Assembly (NCBI RefSeq): GCF_019703515.2
Contig: NC_059382.1
Location: 13,743,001 to 13,807,000, forward strand
Length of the DNA: 64,000 nt
Origin: Myxocyprinus asiaticus
Lineage: Eukaryota > Chordata > Actinopteri > Cypriniformes > Catostomidae
Reading direction: 5' to 3'
A model generated the notes under the pieces. That model was not told where the DNA came from. It made no database searches and worked only from the letters and a program-made list of their open reading frames with translations. Shown piece by piece: positions 21,961 through 32,790 of the stretch (the stretch's first letter is position 1; every line of letters starts with the position of its first letter). The translations under genes were made by a program, and so were the position numbers.

Positions 21961-22800
21961 CAGTTGTGATTTATTGATTATGAAGTTCTTCAATTTTTTC
22001 CTGGAATCTACATCTGAGTGTTTATCATGTCGTTTTATCATAAATAATCCTTGACAGTGACCCTGAACCTCAAACACAATTAACAATCACATTAAATCAA
22101 AGTTATGGGCTTATTAAAATCATATCAGTTAATTAGGGAAACCTGGAACCTGAGATATCTCCTGTTATCCTGCACATGTTGTCTCCTCTCATTTCCAGTC
22201 CTCTGTGTCCATCGGCTCAGTTTTCAACACAAGACTGTATATCTGGCACTTTAATTAGGCCTGATTCAATACTAATCACATCTGCCCAGTGATTATGATT
22301 ATCTAATGTTCCGGCAACATGTCTCAAGCTTTGATTATACCGTTGAGGGAGCATGACAGCTTATAGAGTGCCTATGATAAAGGGACTTATTCGACGGCAC
22401 TTTGAATTACTTGATTCTGATTGGTCAACATCTGCATTCTGTGCTCAAATATTTTTGGATAATGTCTGCAATGCTTAAACAGAGACTTCCCACTAGCTGT
22501 GCTAGTTTTATGTCCCTTTCTCCTCACATAAAGGAATGATTTCAATTAAAATCTATTTTTTATGTCCATGTCTTTACTTATTTGGTAGGTAGATGTGTAA
22601 AAAGCACTCAGCATGATAAAAGACCTGATCCTGGTCACCCTATTGGGGCTTGTTTTGGGTTAACGACCAGCTGACTGTACATTCTCCTTTACAGATTTCA
22701 TAGGTGAGGAGAAAAGGAGAGGATAGGAGAAGGTATATTGTCTGCCGACAATGAAATTCTAATTCTAAATCAGAATTTTTTTAATCGTTTTTTTTACCTC
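21961..22800. other. Intron, no feature recognised
   Basis: Nothing supportable. Confidence 0.4.
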
Positions 22801-22907
22801 AAAGAGGTCCTGTTATGCTTTTTGGGATTTTACCTTTCCTTTAGTGTGTAACCTCCCGAACTGCCTGAAAGCTTGGTTTGCAGTCCAGCCATTACTTCCG
22901 TGACTTA

Positions 22908-24054
22908 CACTGGCGGCCAAAAGTTTGGAATAATGAACAGATTTTGCTGTTTTGGAAGGAAATTGGTACTTTAATTCACCAAAGTGGCATTCAACTGATC
23001 ACAAAGTATAGTCAGGACATTACTGATGTAACAAACTCAACACCACTACCTTATCCTTGAGTAATCATACTAAATTGCTAATTTGGTACTAGAAAATCGC
23101 TTGCCATTATATCAAACACAGCTGAAAGCTATTTGGCTCATTAAATGAAGCTTAACATTGTTTTTGTGTTTGTTTTTGAGTTGCTGCAGTATGCAATAGA
23201 CTGGCATGTCTTAAGGTCAGTATTAGGTCAAAAATGACAAAAAAGAAACAGCTTTCTCTAGAAACTTGTCAGTCAATCATTGTTTTGAGGAATGAAGGTT
23301 ATACAATGCTTGAAATTGCCAAACATCTGAATATTTCATACAAAGGTGTACACAACAATCTTCAAAGACAAAGGCTAACTGGCTCTAACAAGGACAGAAA
23401 GAGATGTGGAAGGCTAGTTGTACAACTAAACAAGAGGATAAGTACATCAGAGTCTCTAGTTTGAGAAATAGATGCCTCACATGTCCTCAGCTGACAGCTT
23501 CATTGAATTCTACCCACTCAACACCAGTTTCATGTACAACAGTAAAGAGAAGACTCAGGGATTCAGGCCTTATGGGAAGAATTGCAAAGAAAAAGCCACT
23601 TTTGAAACAGAAAAACAAAAAGAAAAGGTTAGAGTGGGAAAAGAAACACAGACATTGGACAACAGATAATTGGAAAAGAGTGTTATGATCTTAACCCCAT
23701 TGAGCTTTTGTGGGATCAGCTAGACTGTAAGGTGCGTGAGAAGTGCCCGACAAGACAGCCACATCTATGGCAAGTGCAACAGGAAGTGTGGGGTGAAATG
23801 TCACCTGAGTATCTGGACAAACTGACAGCTAGAATGCCAAGGATCTGCAAAGCTGTCATTGCTGCACGTGGAGGATTTTTTGATGAGAACTCTTTGAAGT
23901 TTTTTTTTTTCAAATTGTAATAGTAATTTTTCACGTTATTAATGTCCTGACTATACACTGTGATCAGATGAATGCCACTTTGGTGAATAAAAGTACCAAT
24001 TTCTTTCCATAAGAGCAAAATCTGTACATTATTCCAAACATTTGGCCGCTAGTG
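22908..24054 (+). mobile_element. Internally deleted Tc1-like transposon, copy 2
   Basis: 1147 bp, flanked by TA (22906-22907, 24055-24056). The ends are CACTGGCGGCCAAAAGTTTG and its near-complement TTTGGCCGCTAGTG. The inverted repeats extend to TGGTACTTTAATTCACCAAA and the GTGGCATTCAACTGATCA block. Same family and same internal deletion as 11055-11977. Confidence 0.88.
23234..23920 (+). pseudogene. Tc1-like transposase remnant, copy 2
   Basis: Frame 23234-23464 encodes the HTH head MTKKKQLSLETCQSIIVLRN, EGYTMLEIAKHLNISYKGVH and on to a GSNKDRKRCGR linker. A second frame to 23688 continues with STPVSCTTVKRRLRDSGLMG, RIAKKKPLLKQKNKKKRLEW and WTTDNWKRVL. A third, 23708-23920, carries the C-terminus. 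The catalytic core with the first two Asp residues is deleted between about 23690 and 23691, leaving the segment containing the final Glu (NPIE). Confidence 0.82.
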
Positions 24055-24386
24055 TAGCTGTCACTATGTAACACATTTGCATAAGGGCTACTTCCGTTAT
24101 GGTAAGGGGCGTTACATTTCCAACACACGCTCTAAGCGGCTGACCAATCACAACAGACTGGGCCAGCTGACCAATCAGAGCAGACTGGGCTTTTCGGAAA
24201 GGGGGCTTTAAAGAGACAGGAGCTAAAAATGAGCGTTTCAGACAGAGAGTAAAAAAAGAGGTGCTGCAGCAATGTACAGTATGATAAAAATAATGTGTTT
24301 TTTGAACATTAAAGCATGTAAACCTATTCTAGTAGACCCCCCAAAATAAAATTATGAACCTGTAAATGAGCATAATATGGCCTCTT

Positions 24387-24550
24387 CAATTCATACTTGT
24401 TATGATATTCGATAATGAACTTAATCATTCCCCCTTCCAAAATTGCAAATGGCAGACAGTGGCGAAATCACTGCAATAATGGACTTGATATTCTACCAAT
24501 TAGACAGAAAAAAACAACAACAAGTAGGAAGCAATTTCATTGTTAACCAC
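24387..24550. other. Intron between two elements
   Basis: Short AT-rich stretch. Nothing seen. Confidence 0.4.
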
Positions 24551-26041
24551 CAGAGTATGTGAGCAGAGCGGAGTGGAAGCAGAGCAAGGAGTGGAGCAGC
24601 ATGGTTTAGCCTGGAGCGAGGAGCAGGTTTTTTAAAAAATCGGAGCGTCATTGTTTTCTCTTTCTCCAACAGTGCTCCACTAATGCTCCATCAAGGGCAC
24701 AGCACCTGTTAACGGACCTTAATGCAGTAATTCACCATTTGTTAAGCAGTGTTAAACACTATTGGCATGAAGGAAAGATGGAATTTGTGATATAACCAGA
24801 ATACATATGTAAAATCTAGCGGCACTTGTTAATGTTCGACCTCCAGTGTGAAGGTTACTTTTGCTTTCTGTGTTCACACTCCCTATTATTGAGTTAAGCT
24901 TGCGGTAAAGCTTGACTTAACTACATGCTTGTGTCTCGTCTCTTTATTCTTAAGTCAACTGGCATACAGAGAAAATTAATGATGGGATGGCGAAGGAGAA
25001 CATGAGTGAGGAGTTGAATAATATAATATATACAATATTTTGAATAATCATATCATAATTCTAATCTAATGCATCGCAATCTTAACTGTAGGCTATTATG
25101 TCCCACATTAAATTTAATTGAACTTTTAACGACCTAAAACACAAACTGAACTAATCAGTATGTTAATATTGCATAGTTTGACTTTAATCGATTGCCATCT
25201 AAATGTATTTTAGCGCCATATGCTAAATTATGCATTATACATTTGCAGATGAAGAAGCTCAGCAAACGCGAACAGAGTGAGGTAAATTAAAAAATTTTAA
25301 AAATTCAAAAGCTAGTATTTCTAAAAGTGAGCTCTGCATTAGACATATAGTTTTGATAGTCTTATCTAGTTTTGATTAAAAAAAAGTGTAGAACATTTTG
25401 AGAATGTAAATTTTTCGTTCACAGAATTATAGGACAAGGTTAATTAAAAGAAGTGCAATAACAGAAAATAATAAGCAATAATTAGGCAATAATACATAGG
25501 CTTAATAATGTTTTTTTTGTGTGTGTGTGTGTGTGTGTTTTTAATTTATCAGTTTGATTTAATTTAATGTTTTGTTTTCATTCTGGTATTTTTTTCTTTT
25601 TTTTTGTTTTTTGGTAATTTATATTTTTAATTTAATGTTGTCTAGTAATTTATTTAATTGATCAAACCCAGAGAATGCTGCTGACATGTTTCAAAAGTAA
25701 GCAATACAAATAATTTAATTTAGTCTTGGGCTAATGTTAGTGTTCTAATAAAGCACATTGTAGCTTTTCTTCTAGTATTGTGTATTTAATTTTCATTTAA
25801 TACATCTTAATCATGGATGTGATATCTAAAAGCATATTAAAATAACTTTACAGTGGAGAGGTAGTTAGATGCTAATTTTGCCATGGAGCGAAAATGGAGC
25901 AGGGTTTCTCTAATCCAGGTGTGTACAGTGAGCGAGGAGTGGAAAATGGACAACCCGGAGTGGAGCTGGAGTGGAATGATTAAAGAATGCTTAGAGCGTG
26001 GAGGGGAAATTGTTGCCGCTCCACTCCACTCACATTCACTG
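24551..26041. mobile_element. hAT-like non-autonomous element with GGAGYG subterminal motifs
   Basis: Left end CAGAGTATGTGAGCAGAGCG and right end, inverted, CAGTGAATGTGAGTGGAGTG are clear terminal inverted repeats. Both subterminal regions (24560-24660 and 25885-26020) are crowded with GGAGCG/GGAGTG/GGAGCA motifs. The candidate 8-bp flanks TTAACCAC (24543-24550) and TTTCACAC (26042-26049) agree at 5 of 8 positions. The interior is AT-rich and non-coding; the frame 25883-26146 covers only the right subterminal region. A (GT)10 tract sits at 25519-25538. Confidence 0.6.
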
Positions 26042-27886
26042 TTTCACACCAAGGGCAGTATGTACTCAATCTGTTCTGCTTGCATAAACTCATTTAATAC
26101 ATTCCTGTCAGGTTTATTTTTGTGCATGTCTATTATGCACGCCTGAGTTTGTGGCCTATACATTATCTATACCCTACAATTATTTGATTACAATGACAAT
26201 GTCAAAGCTCTGCTTGTCAGTTAAACTGAGAGTGCACATGCTGAGTTAGGCTTGTATCAGCATGGAAGTATTGGAGACAATAAAGCCCTTTTTACTACTG
26301 ACAGGAAATGATGCAGCAACAGAATGGAATATACTGAGGCAAAGCGACAAGTGTCTTTAAAATGGATATTGCGTTTTCCTTCAGTTAACAGTAAGAGTGG
26401 TCAGTGTGGTGCATCCTGTTGTACGCTGATACACAGAGGCTATTTATAGAAAGAAAGAAATGTGGACACCGGCCAATGACCCTAACATGGTGTACCAAAT
26501 AGACAGACATATTCAGTTGCACATTTGGTGATATACACACTAACACATGCAAATGAACATCCCTTGTACAATAAGGGTAATTTTGCTGAACCGTGTGTGG
26601 AAATTTAATTAAGAAATTATTGCCCCTGAAACAGAACATTTTAACACATAAAAGGAACAATCGATATTGAGTGCTGTTAAAACCCTTTCTGCTTTTAGTC
26701 CCTGCTGTACTAACAAGAATCAGGGCGGCGAGCAAAAGTAATTCAATAAGTCTCAATTAAAGTGTTTGGAGCTTTTGTTGCATTTGTTTTTCTTGCTTCA
26801 CTTTTTTAAACAAAGTTTTTAAAACTGACTAGAGCTTCTGTATATAGTATTGTGCTAGGACAAGGTGTTATGAATAACAAATTAACATGCATTTAAAATG
26901 ACCACATAATAAAAAAAGAAACTAAGGTTTCAAGGAAGTCTTTCAAGGACAGCAAGTGTTAAGCCAACACACTCTCATGGCGAAATCATCAGGATTCGTT
27001 TGACTTTTCTAAATTTGGCTAATTCGTATGATATTGTTTGATTGCACTCGTTTTAATTCCCAGGACTTTCACTACCGCCAATGACGTCGCTGGACTTCGT
27101 TTCCATCTAATATGCGACAATCACTTGCTTCTGTCACATACAACAGCTTCCTATCATGTTTACACACTCTACTGATTGGTTAGGTTTAGATAAGGGGTTT
27201 GGGTTAGAGCATAATATTAATAAGTATGTCCTTAACGCCTCATGCGTGGAACTTGCGCTTACTTCCGCATTAGACATCCGGGAATTTGCACATGATGAAG
27301 TCGTACGAGTTTATGCGAACAACGTGCGAGACCATACGAAATAGCCAACTCGTAAATTATGTATGACTTTTCATGAGATCGGTTTGTTTTAAGCTATCAG
27401 TTCCTACATTCGTTTGTTTTTAATTCCAAAGAGCTGCACTGTACACAGTTGGCGAAGCACAAACCCCATAGCTGCAATCAATTAATGACACAATCTAAAC
27501 ATTATAGATTTGGGCTAAATTTTAAATCTCTAGAAACTCTTCTATCACAGAAGAAGCCAGTTGTTACCCTTGACTTTTTGCACCTGCTATCCATTTCATT
27601 CTCTTGAGCTTTTGCCCACCGTCAACAGACAATCAATAACTCAATTAATAAAGCTATTCAGTCACCTTGACACATTAGCAAGACTAGCCTCGCTACTATG
27701 GTAACTGCTCAGCAGCTGACATCCTATAGCAGTGCCGCTGGCTAATAAGTCTCAGCAGCACAAAAGTGGGCAATGAAGCAGTCAAGACAGGTTGAATTTT
27801 ATACATTTATGATGTTATTTTTTACAGAATACCTCTGTGGAAAAAGTAAAGTAAGACTTTATCAAATGTTAAATGTTATTCCGCTC
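26042..27886. other. Intron with one possible old repeat
   Basis: A segment about 26965-27385 begins CTCATGGCGAAATCATCAGG and ends TATGACTTTTCATGAGATCG, with GTACGAGTTTATGCG / ACTCGTAAATTATG pieces. This resembles a cyprinid repeat with CGATCTCATGA ends. The 123-codon minus-strand frame at 26385-26756 has a leader-like start but no recognisable family. Confidence 0.35.
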
Positions 27887-27917
27887 CATCTATCTATTTA
27901 TCTATCTATCTATCTAT
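27887..27917. repeat. (CTAT)n microsatellite
   Basis: Seven imperfect tetramers directly left of the hAT-type terminus. Confidence 0.9.
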
Positions 27918-28094
27918 TAGGGGTGTAACTGTTCAAATTTCTCACAGTTCAGTTTGTATCATGGTTTTAGTGTCACGGTTTTGGTATGGTTCGGTATTTG
28001 CAATGTTCAGAAAAAATATATATATTACTGCTCAATTTGGTAACAATTTGGTAACAAACACTTCAACAGGTTTGCCCTTAATAAAAATCATTGT

Positions 28095-28312
28095 TTTACA
28101 GTAACCATAGTTTAACTATGGTATTTGTAGTAAAAATATTGTAACCACAAAATCAACATGGTTACTGTCATGTTTACAATATGTAGTATAATCACGGTTA
28201 TTATATGGAAACTACAGTATTAATGTATTAAAACCATGATTTCTGTAAAGAAAACCATGGTGACAGCAGTCATGGTTACTACAATATTACTATAGTAAAA
28301 CCATGGTTAATT
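28095..28312. repeat. Array of AACCATGGTT/AACCATAGTT palindromic motifs
   Basis: At least six copies of AACCAT(G/A)GTT-like palindromes or their halves (CAGTAACCATAGTTTAACTA, CAACATGGTTACTG, AAAACCATGGTGACAGCAGT, AAAACCATGGTTAAT) alternate with TACTACAATATTAC-type spacers. Non-coding. Confidence 0.7.
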
Positions 28313-28699
28313 TTTGCTGGGTCTTTAACTAAAAACCATTTTCTCTGATTAATAAATCAACATTTTAACTTAATACCTGCAGTATTACGTTACATGCATC
28401 GACATAAATGCTTTTCAAACTCTACTGCACATATATTCAATTCGGAAGCTGTACATCACTGTCGAAGGAACTTTGCTATTAAAATGGATACGAGGGATGT
28501 TGTGACACGGCTTGAGTGTTTTAATCATACGTGGAAATCACACATCTTCGTCAGTGGAGTAGGGAAACATATCGTTGGCAATGAGCACCCCAGTCTCTTT
28601 GTTATTGTTTTATGCCTGTCCGAATCAGCACTGAGTGCTTGCTTAAAAACGAAAAGGAGTGTGTGCAGTTTCGGCTCATCTGTGGCTCTTTCCCTGGTG

Positions 28700-28908
28700 A
28701 TTTCGGCATAAATTATCATATTTCGATGTATTATCAGTATACGGCACTCGTGTCGAGCGATGTCTGCAAACAGTGCCTGTTTTGTAAACGTTTTTTGACC
28801 ATCTCTGTTGTAATTGACTGCAAAAAGATAATGTTTCCAGACAGGAGACCTGAATAATGCAGGAGGCTTCTCTATCAGCGGCTTGTTTTCTCCACTTGCC
28901 ATTTTCAA
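28700..28908 (-). pseudogene. BED-finger N-terminus of hAT transposase (ZBED-like)
   Basis: One minus-strand frame reads MASGENKPLIEKPPALFRSP, VWKHYLFAVNYNRDGQKTF. After an extra A near 28797 a second frame reads VYKTGTVCRHRSTRVPYTDN, TSKYDN. In intact relatives the finger is CxxC...HxxxH; here the second cysteine is arginine (CRHR), so zinc binding is lost too. Nothing of the catalytic domain or dimerisation region follows. The overlapping plus-strand frame 28394-28711 is a shadow. Confidence 0.7.
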
Positions 28909-29078
28909 CTACACACAACCCTTGTGGAACTGTGATGTCATCAAGTTGACCCATGTGAAACACAGGTGGAGCGTATCCATCTACAGATCCATTCAGGTGC
29001 ATTAGCGGAGGTTGTAACTGTGCGTGTCTATTTGATGCTTTATTTACTTCTGTTATATTACTTTATTTACTACATCCC

Positions 29079-29167
29079 TGTTTGCTTTACAGGGATGTAT
29101 TTGCTTTAACCTCTTTGTAAATGCCCTTACAGACTGCCCCACAGGATAGGGCAATTACAGATGAGAT
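29079..29167 (+). repeat. 89-bp segment repeated at 34022
   Basis: From CTGTTTGCTTTACAGGGATG through GACTGCCCCACAGGATAGGG to GAGAT, nearly identical to 34022-34111 in the same orientation. Confidence 0.8.
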
Positions 29168-29540
29168 TTACGTCTGAATAACTCAGATCAACAATACCTC
29201 ACTCATCAGTTGGTATTCAGTTTGACGTACATTGTACCTACAGCAATTCTTTTTCCCAAATACAAATGATTTATTATGCTTTGCAGGATAACCATATCCT
29301 GAAAAAGCCTTCTATTAGATTCAGGATGCCTACGGTGAAAGGTTCTTAGACTCTTGCAAACTCACACAGCAAACTACCACAGGGACCTTGGGTGAGATGG
29401 CTGCACGGAGCAGGGCTTTTGCTATCACTCTCTCATTAAAGCAACCTGTGGTCCTCTAGGGTTTTTAAATGCATTAATCCTTTGTCCATATCACTAAATC
29501 AACTGAGAGAACTGGAGACAAAGAGTACACCACAGCGTTT

Positions 29541-29577
<37 letters not shown>

Positions 29578-31794
29578 GGCAAGCAGAGTGCCTTCATAAA
29601 ATACCCTGCGTAATTCAAATGCCCTGTAAATAGGCTCAATACAAACTGTCAGTGAAACCATCTCTTGTTAAGAAAGAAAATGTCACCTCATCTATTGTTT
29701 TTATACTGAGCTAATTATATTTTCTATAGCCTAAATCTAACCCTCATAGATACATTTTTGACATTTTTAGAATTTTATCTAAGCATTATTGTGAGTTTTA
29801 AGCCATTTTCCTCATAGGGACTATTGGCTGGTCCCCACAAAGTTGCCAAAACCTGATCCCCATACACACATATTGTACACGAACAAGAACGGACCAGCTT
29901 ACATAAAACTGTTTATATTTCAATGATGAGCATCAACTATAAATCATACACAAAGAAGAATTAATGGAATATACCAGCCACTTCTCGTTTACTGTTTCCC
30001 TTTAGCCAGGTTGGAACATTAGAATACCATAATCCATCACTTCCCCAACAAGCTATATTGCCTGCCATCTGACCCCTTTACTCTGTGATTTTATGACATA
30101 CTGTGTGTATATTACCGAGTGTGCTTTGCCATTCTGCTGACGGCCAGAGGTCTGTTTTATGGCCCCTTCTGGATGAATGAGCTGTGTGTTTTTTTCCAGG
30201 TACTCACTGATGACTCGCTCACACTCACGTACAGATATGATGCATCTGTGCCATTAAAAGAGGAAGTAAACTGGAATTGAATGCTAGGGATCTTATCCTC
30301 AGACCTTAATGATATCAAGTTTATGTGTGTTTATGGGTGAGAGATAGGGCACAAGAAGACCTAGTCTATTTTTAATTTCACACAGCTGTTAATCAAAAAT
30401 GCTTTCTCAATGACAGGACACACCTAAAAAAAAATTACTTTTTTTGAGGGGATACCAGTGGCAGTCCTGGCTTACTTGCTGCCCAAGGCAAGATAAGATA
30501 TGACCAACATTAAAGAAAACACTTTTTTAAGCAACTAAGTTGTTCATTATTTAAGCATAAGACGTTAGTCTAGTAGTATAGTTTTCATTTGGTACGCAAT
30601 GGACCCAGGTTCAAATCTAAATATATAAAATACAGACTAAAAATTTTATCTGGTTTTAAGTAAACCAAGCAAAAACACAACTGAACTTGAGGACTACAAT
30701 CAGTCAGTGGAGTTTGAATGGTCATGACGCTTCTGTGCTATAACAGCAAACAAGATTGTGAATGATAGTTTGAGAGTGGGAGGGTGAGAGACAGAGAGTG
30801 AAGAGAGGAAAAGATCTGGAGAGAGGGGATGAACACAGAAATGACCAAAGAGGAAGTAATATCTTCCTCATTTCATAAACACTGAAATCACCAAAGAGGA
30901 AGTAATATTGGGAAGGCACAACACCGGTACATCAGGGCAAGAATTACACATGAAGAAATGATGTGAGGGAGAAAAAAAAAAAAAAACTTAAGGAAAACCA
31001 ACTGTGATGGAAACAGAATGAGTCAGGAGGTGAAGGCAGTGCATGTGACTGCAGAAGACAGGATCATGGGAGGAATGAGTGATGACGAAAGGTGGGAAAA
31101 ATTCGATTGCACTGAATGACACAGGAAACCAGCACATTTGCTTTGGTTTTTAATGAACTTGATGAAGAAATGCTGTCACTCTCCTCACACAGTATGCGCC
31201 AAGATAAATGAAGAGGAATATCATGTAAAAAAAGAGTGAGAAAGAGGTCAAAATTCTGAGACAACATTGAAAATATGGGATTTTTTTTATTATTGTTTTT
31301 TAAAAATGTATGTAAACCTTGATACATTTTGAAAAATTTGAAATGTTTTGAAGCTAAACTGACAAAGAAATATTGAAGTTTCTGCACTATTTCTAGGTCA
31401 CAAATCAAATATAAGCAAATTGTGACATTGACCATGTTAACTCCTTCGTACAAAAGGTCAGATTCATTTTCTTCCATTGAAGCACACTATACGCTCTTTA
31501 TAACACTCTCAAATCATGCTGATATAACATGGATCATCGGGTCCATCCCAACTCAAGTGCAGGCTAACATTTAAGCAAAAGGAAGACATAAAATACTAAG
31601 AAACTCATATTGATTTTAATGAATTAAAAATGTTTAAATCATGTTTATTAATGTTATGCTAACAAATACAATATAATTAACAATTAAAAATTTATCCAAA
31701 TCGCATAGAATTATGCAAAATAGAAGCATTACATTATTGGATTCAGGCTGGGTTTCCTGAAGCACTAAGTAGAAAGTTAGTAGCACTTAGTACT
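29168..31794. other. Intron with (GA)n tract, no gene
   Basis: (GA)n at 29543-29573. A weakly tRNA-like stretch near 30570-30620 (TAGTCTAGTAGTATAG ... GGTTCAAATCT). The 137-codon minus frame at 31064-31477 is AT-rich and unmatched. Confidence 0.4.
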
Positions 31795-32395
31795 TAAAGC
31801 TGAAGTATGTAACTTTTTCTGTTAAAACACCTTTTCCTATCCCAGATTAATATGCAGAGACAACTATAAGCAGGGCCGTATTAAGGTGCTTCAGCACCCC
31901 GGGGCTTAATGTTTCACAGGGCCTTTGCCAGCCGTCGGGGGGGTGACATTCACACTCAATAACCATGTGCTACACGGATGGATTTGACCCTTGCGCACCT
32001 TCTCTGTGTTTACATCAGTGAACGAGTTTTCATTCACGCCTTCCTGAGAACATCGACAGGGGAGAATATAGTGGAGGATGCCGCTACAGGCTTAAGACTC
32101 AGTAAGCCCGTGCGTTAATATGGCCCTGACTATAAGTTAGCCATTCGTTAATTTTCTCTGACCATGTAAGCACTGTCTTTCTGTGGTGCTTTGGAAATTG
32201 CTCTGTTTGTTTTGAATGACCCACTTAGACCCTGTCCCAATAACGTTACTCAACCAATGGCGTGAGTTGGGGGTGGGACAATCTCTTTGTTTGACCAACG
32301 GGAGACATGGGGCATTTTCAGAAAACTGTTTTGAAAACATTGTTTATTTTTGCAATTCCATTTGTTGCCGCAGAAATGACATACTTCAGCTTTAA
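31795..32395 (+). repeat. Dispersed repeat family X, copy 3, interrupted
   Basis: AAAGCTGAAGTATGTAACTT, TATCCCAGATTAATATGCAG and CAACTATAAG lie left of the 31871-32128 element. The family resumes right of it with ATAAGTTAGCCATTCGTT, AACCAATGGCGTGAGTTGGG, GTTTGACCAACGGGAGACAT and GACATACTTCAGCTTT. Confidence 0.7.
31871..32128. mobile_element. 258-bp hAT-type MITE with 8-bp target duplication
   Basis: Termini CAGGGCCGTATTAA and TTAATATGGCCCTG are inverted repeats with one mismatch. The flanks 31863-31870 and 32129-32136 are both ACTATAAG. The insertion splits a family X repeat at a place where other family members are continuous. Non-coding. Confidence 0.88.
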
Positions 32396-32519
32396 TATCT
32401 AAGCACGTTTCCCAAAAGCATCATTATCTATGTTGTAAAAACTATAATGGCAATGGAAAGATGATGTGTTCTTATTAAACAGATTTTCTAAGAAGACATA
32501 CAGTTTGTGAGTAATCTGT

Positions 32520-32790
32520 TTTTGGTTTCCAGCCCCCATTGGCCCTTATTAATTTTGGTCTCCTCATAATCCCCATCCTTGAATTGGCTCTATCACTCTA
32601 CTCTCTCCTCTCCACCAACAGCTGTTGTGTGGTGAGCGTATTGGTGCACTATGGCTGCCGTCGCATCATCCAGGTTGAAGCTGCACACTGGTGGTAGTTG
32701 AGGAGAGTCCCCAGTTCACTGTGTAAAGTGCTGAGTGTAGTATCAGAAAAGTGCTATATAAATGTAAATATAAATGTAACATTCATTCAT
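32520..32790 (+). repeat. 3' tail of an L2-like LINE or related SINE
   Basis: GTGTGGTGAGCGTATTGGTG, CACTATGGCTGCCGTCGCAT, CATCCAGGTTGAAGCTGCAC, ACTGGTGGTAGTTGAGGAGA and GTGCTATATAAATGTAA follow in order. This is the widespread fish LINE 3' end that terminates in AAAAGCGCTATATAAATGTAA (from memory). Confidence 0.65.

Larger units (their letters stand above)
22801..24386. repeat. MITE-like repeat interrupted by a Tc1 element
   Basis: Left end AAAGAGGTCCTGTTATGCTT and right end, inverted, GAAGAGGCCATATTATGCT are complementary termini. Between them is TTTTGGGATTTTACCTTTCC and, right of the Tc1 insertion, CTGACCAATCACAACAGACT and CCAATCAGAGCAGACTGG. Removing 22908-24054 plus one TA restores a continuous repeat of about 440 bp. 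Confidence 0.6.
27918..29030 (-). mobile_element. hAT transposon remnant with BED zinc finger
   Basis: The left end TAGGGGTGTAACTGTTC is the hAT-type CAGGGGTGTAAC terminus with its first base changed. On the minus strand, near the other end, is the start of a ZBED-like hAT transposase (28700-28908). Most of the transposase and the second terminus are missing, and a repeat array (28095-28312) occupies part of the interior. The right border is approximate. Confidence 0.6.

Noticed and set aside
26385..26756. 123-codon minus-strand frame with a leader-like hydrophobic start
   Set aside because: The remainder has no family pattern and the base composition is that of the intron.
28394..28711. 105-codon plus-strand frame
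   Set aside because: It is the antisense of the BED-finger transposase remnant and adjoining repeat.
30570..30620. tRNA-like sequence with GGTTCAAATCT
   Set aside because: Box A is poor, no cloverleaf can be drawn and no SINE body follows.
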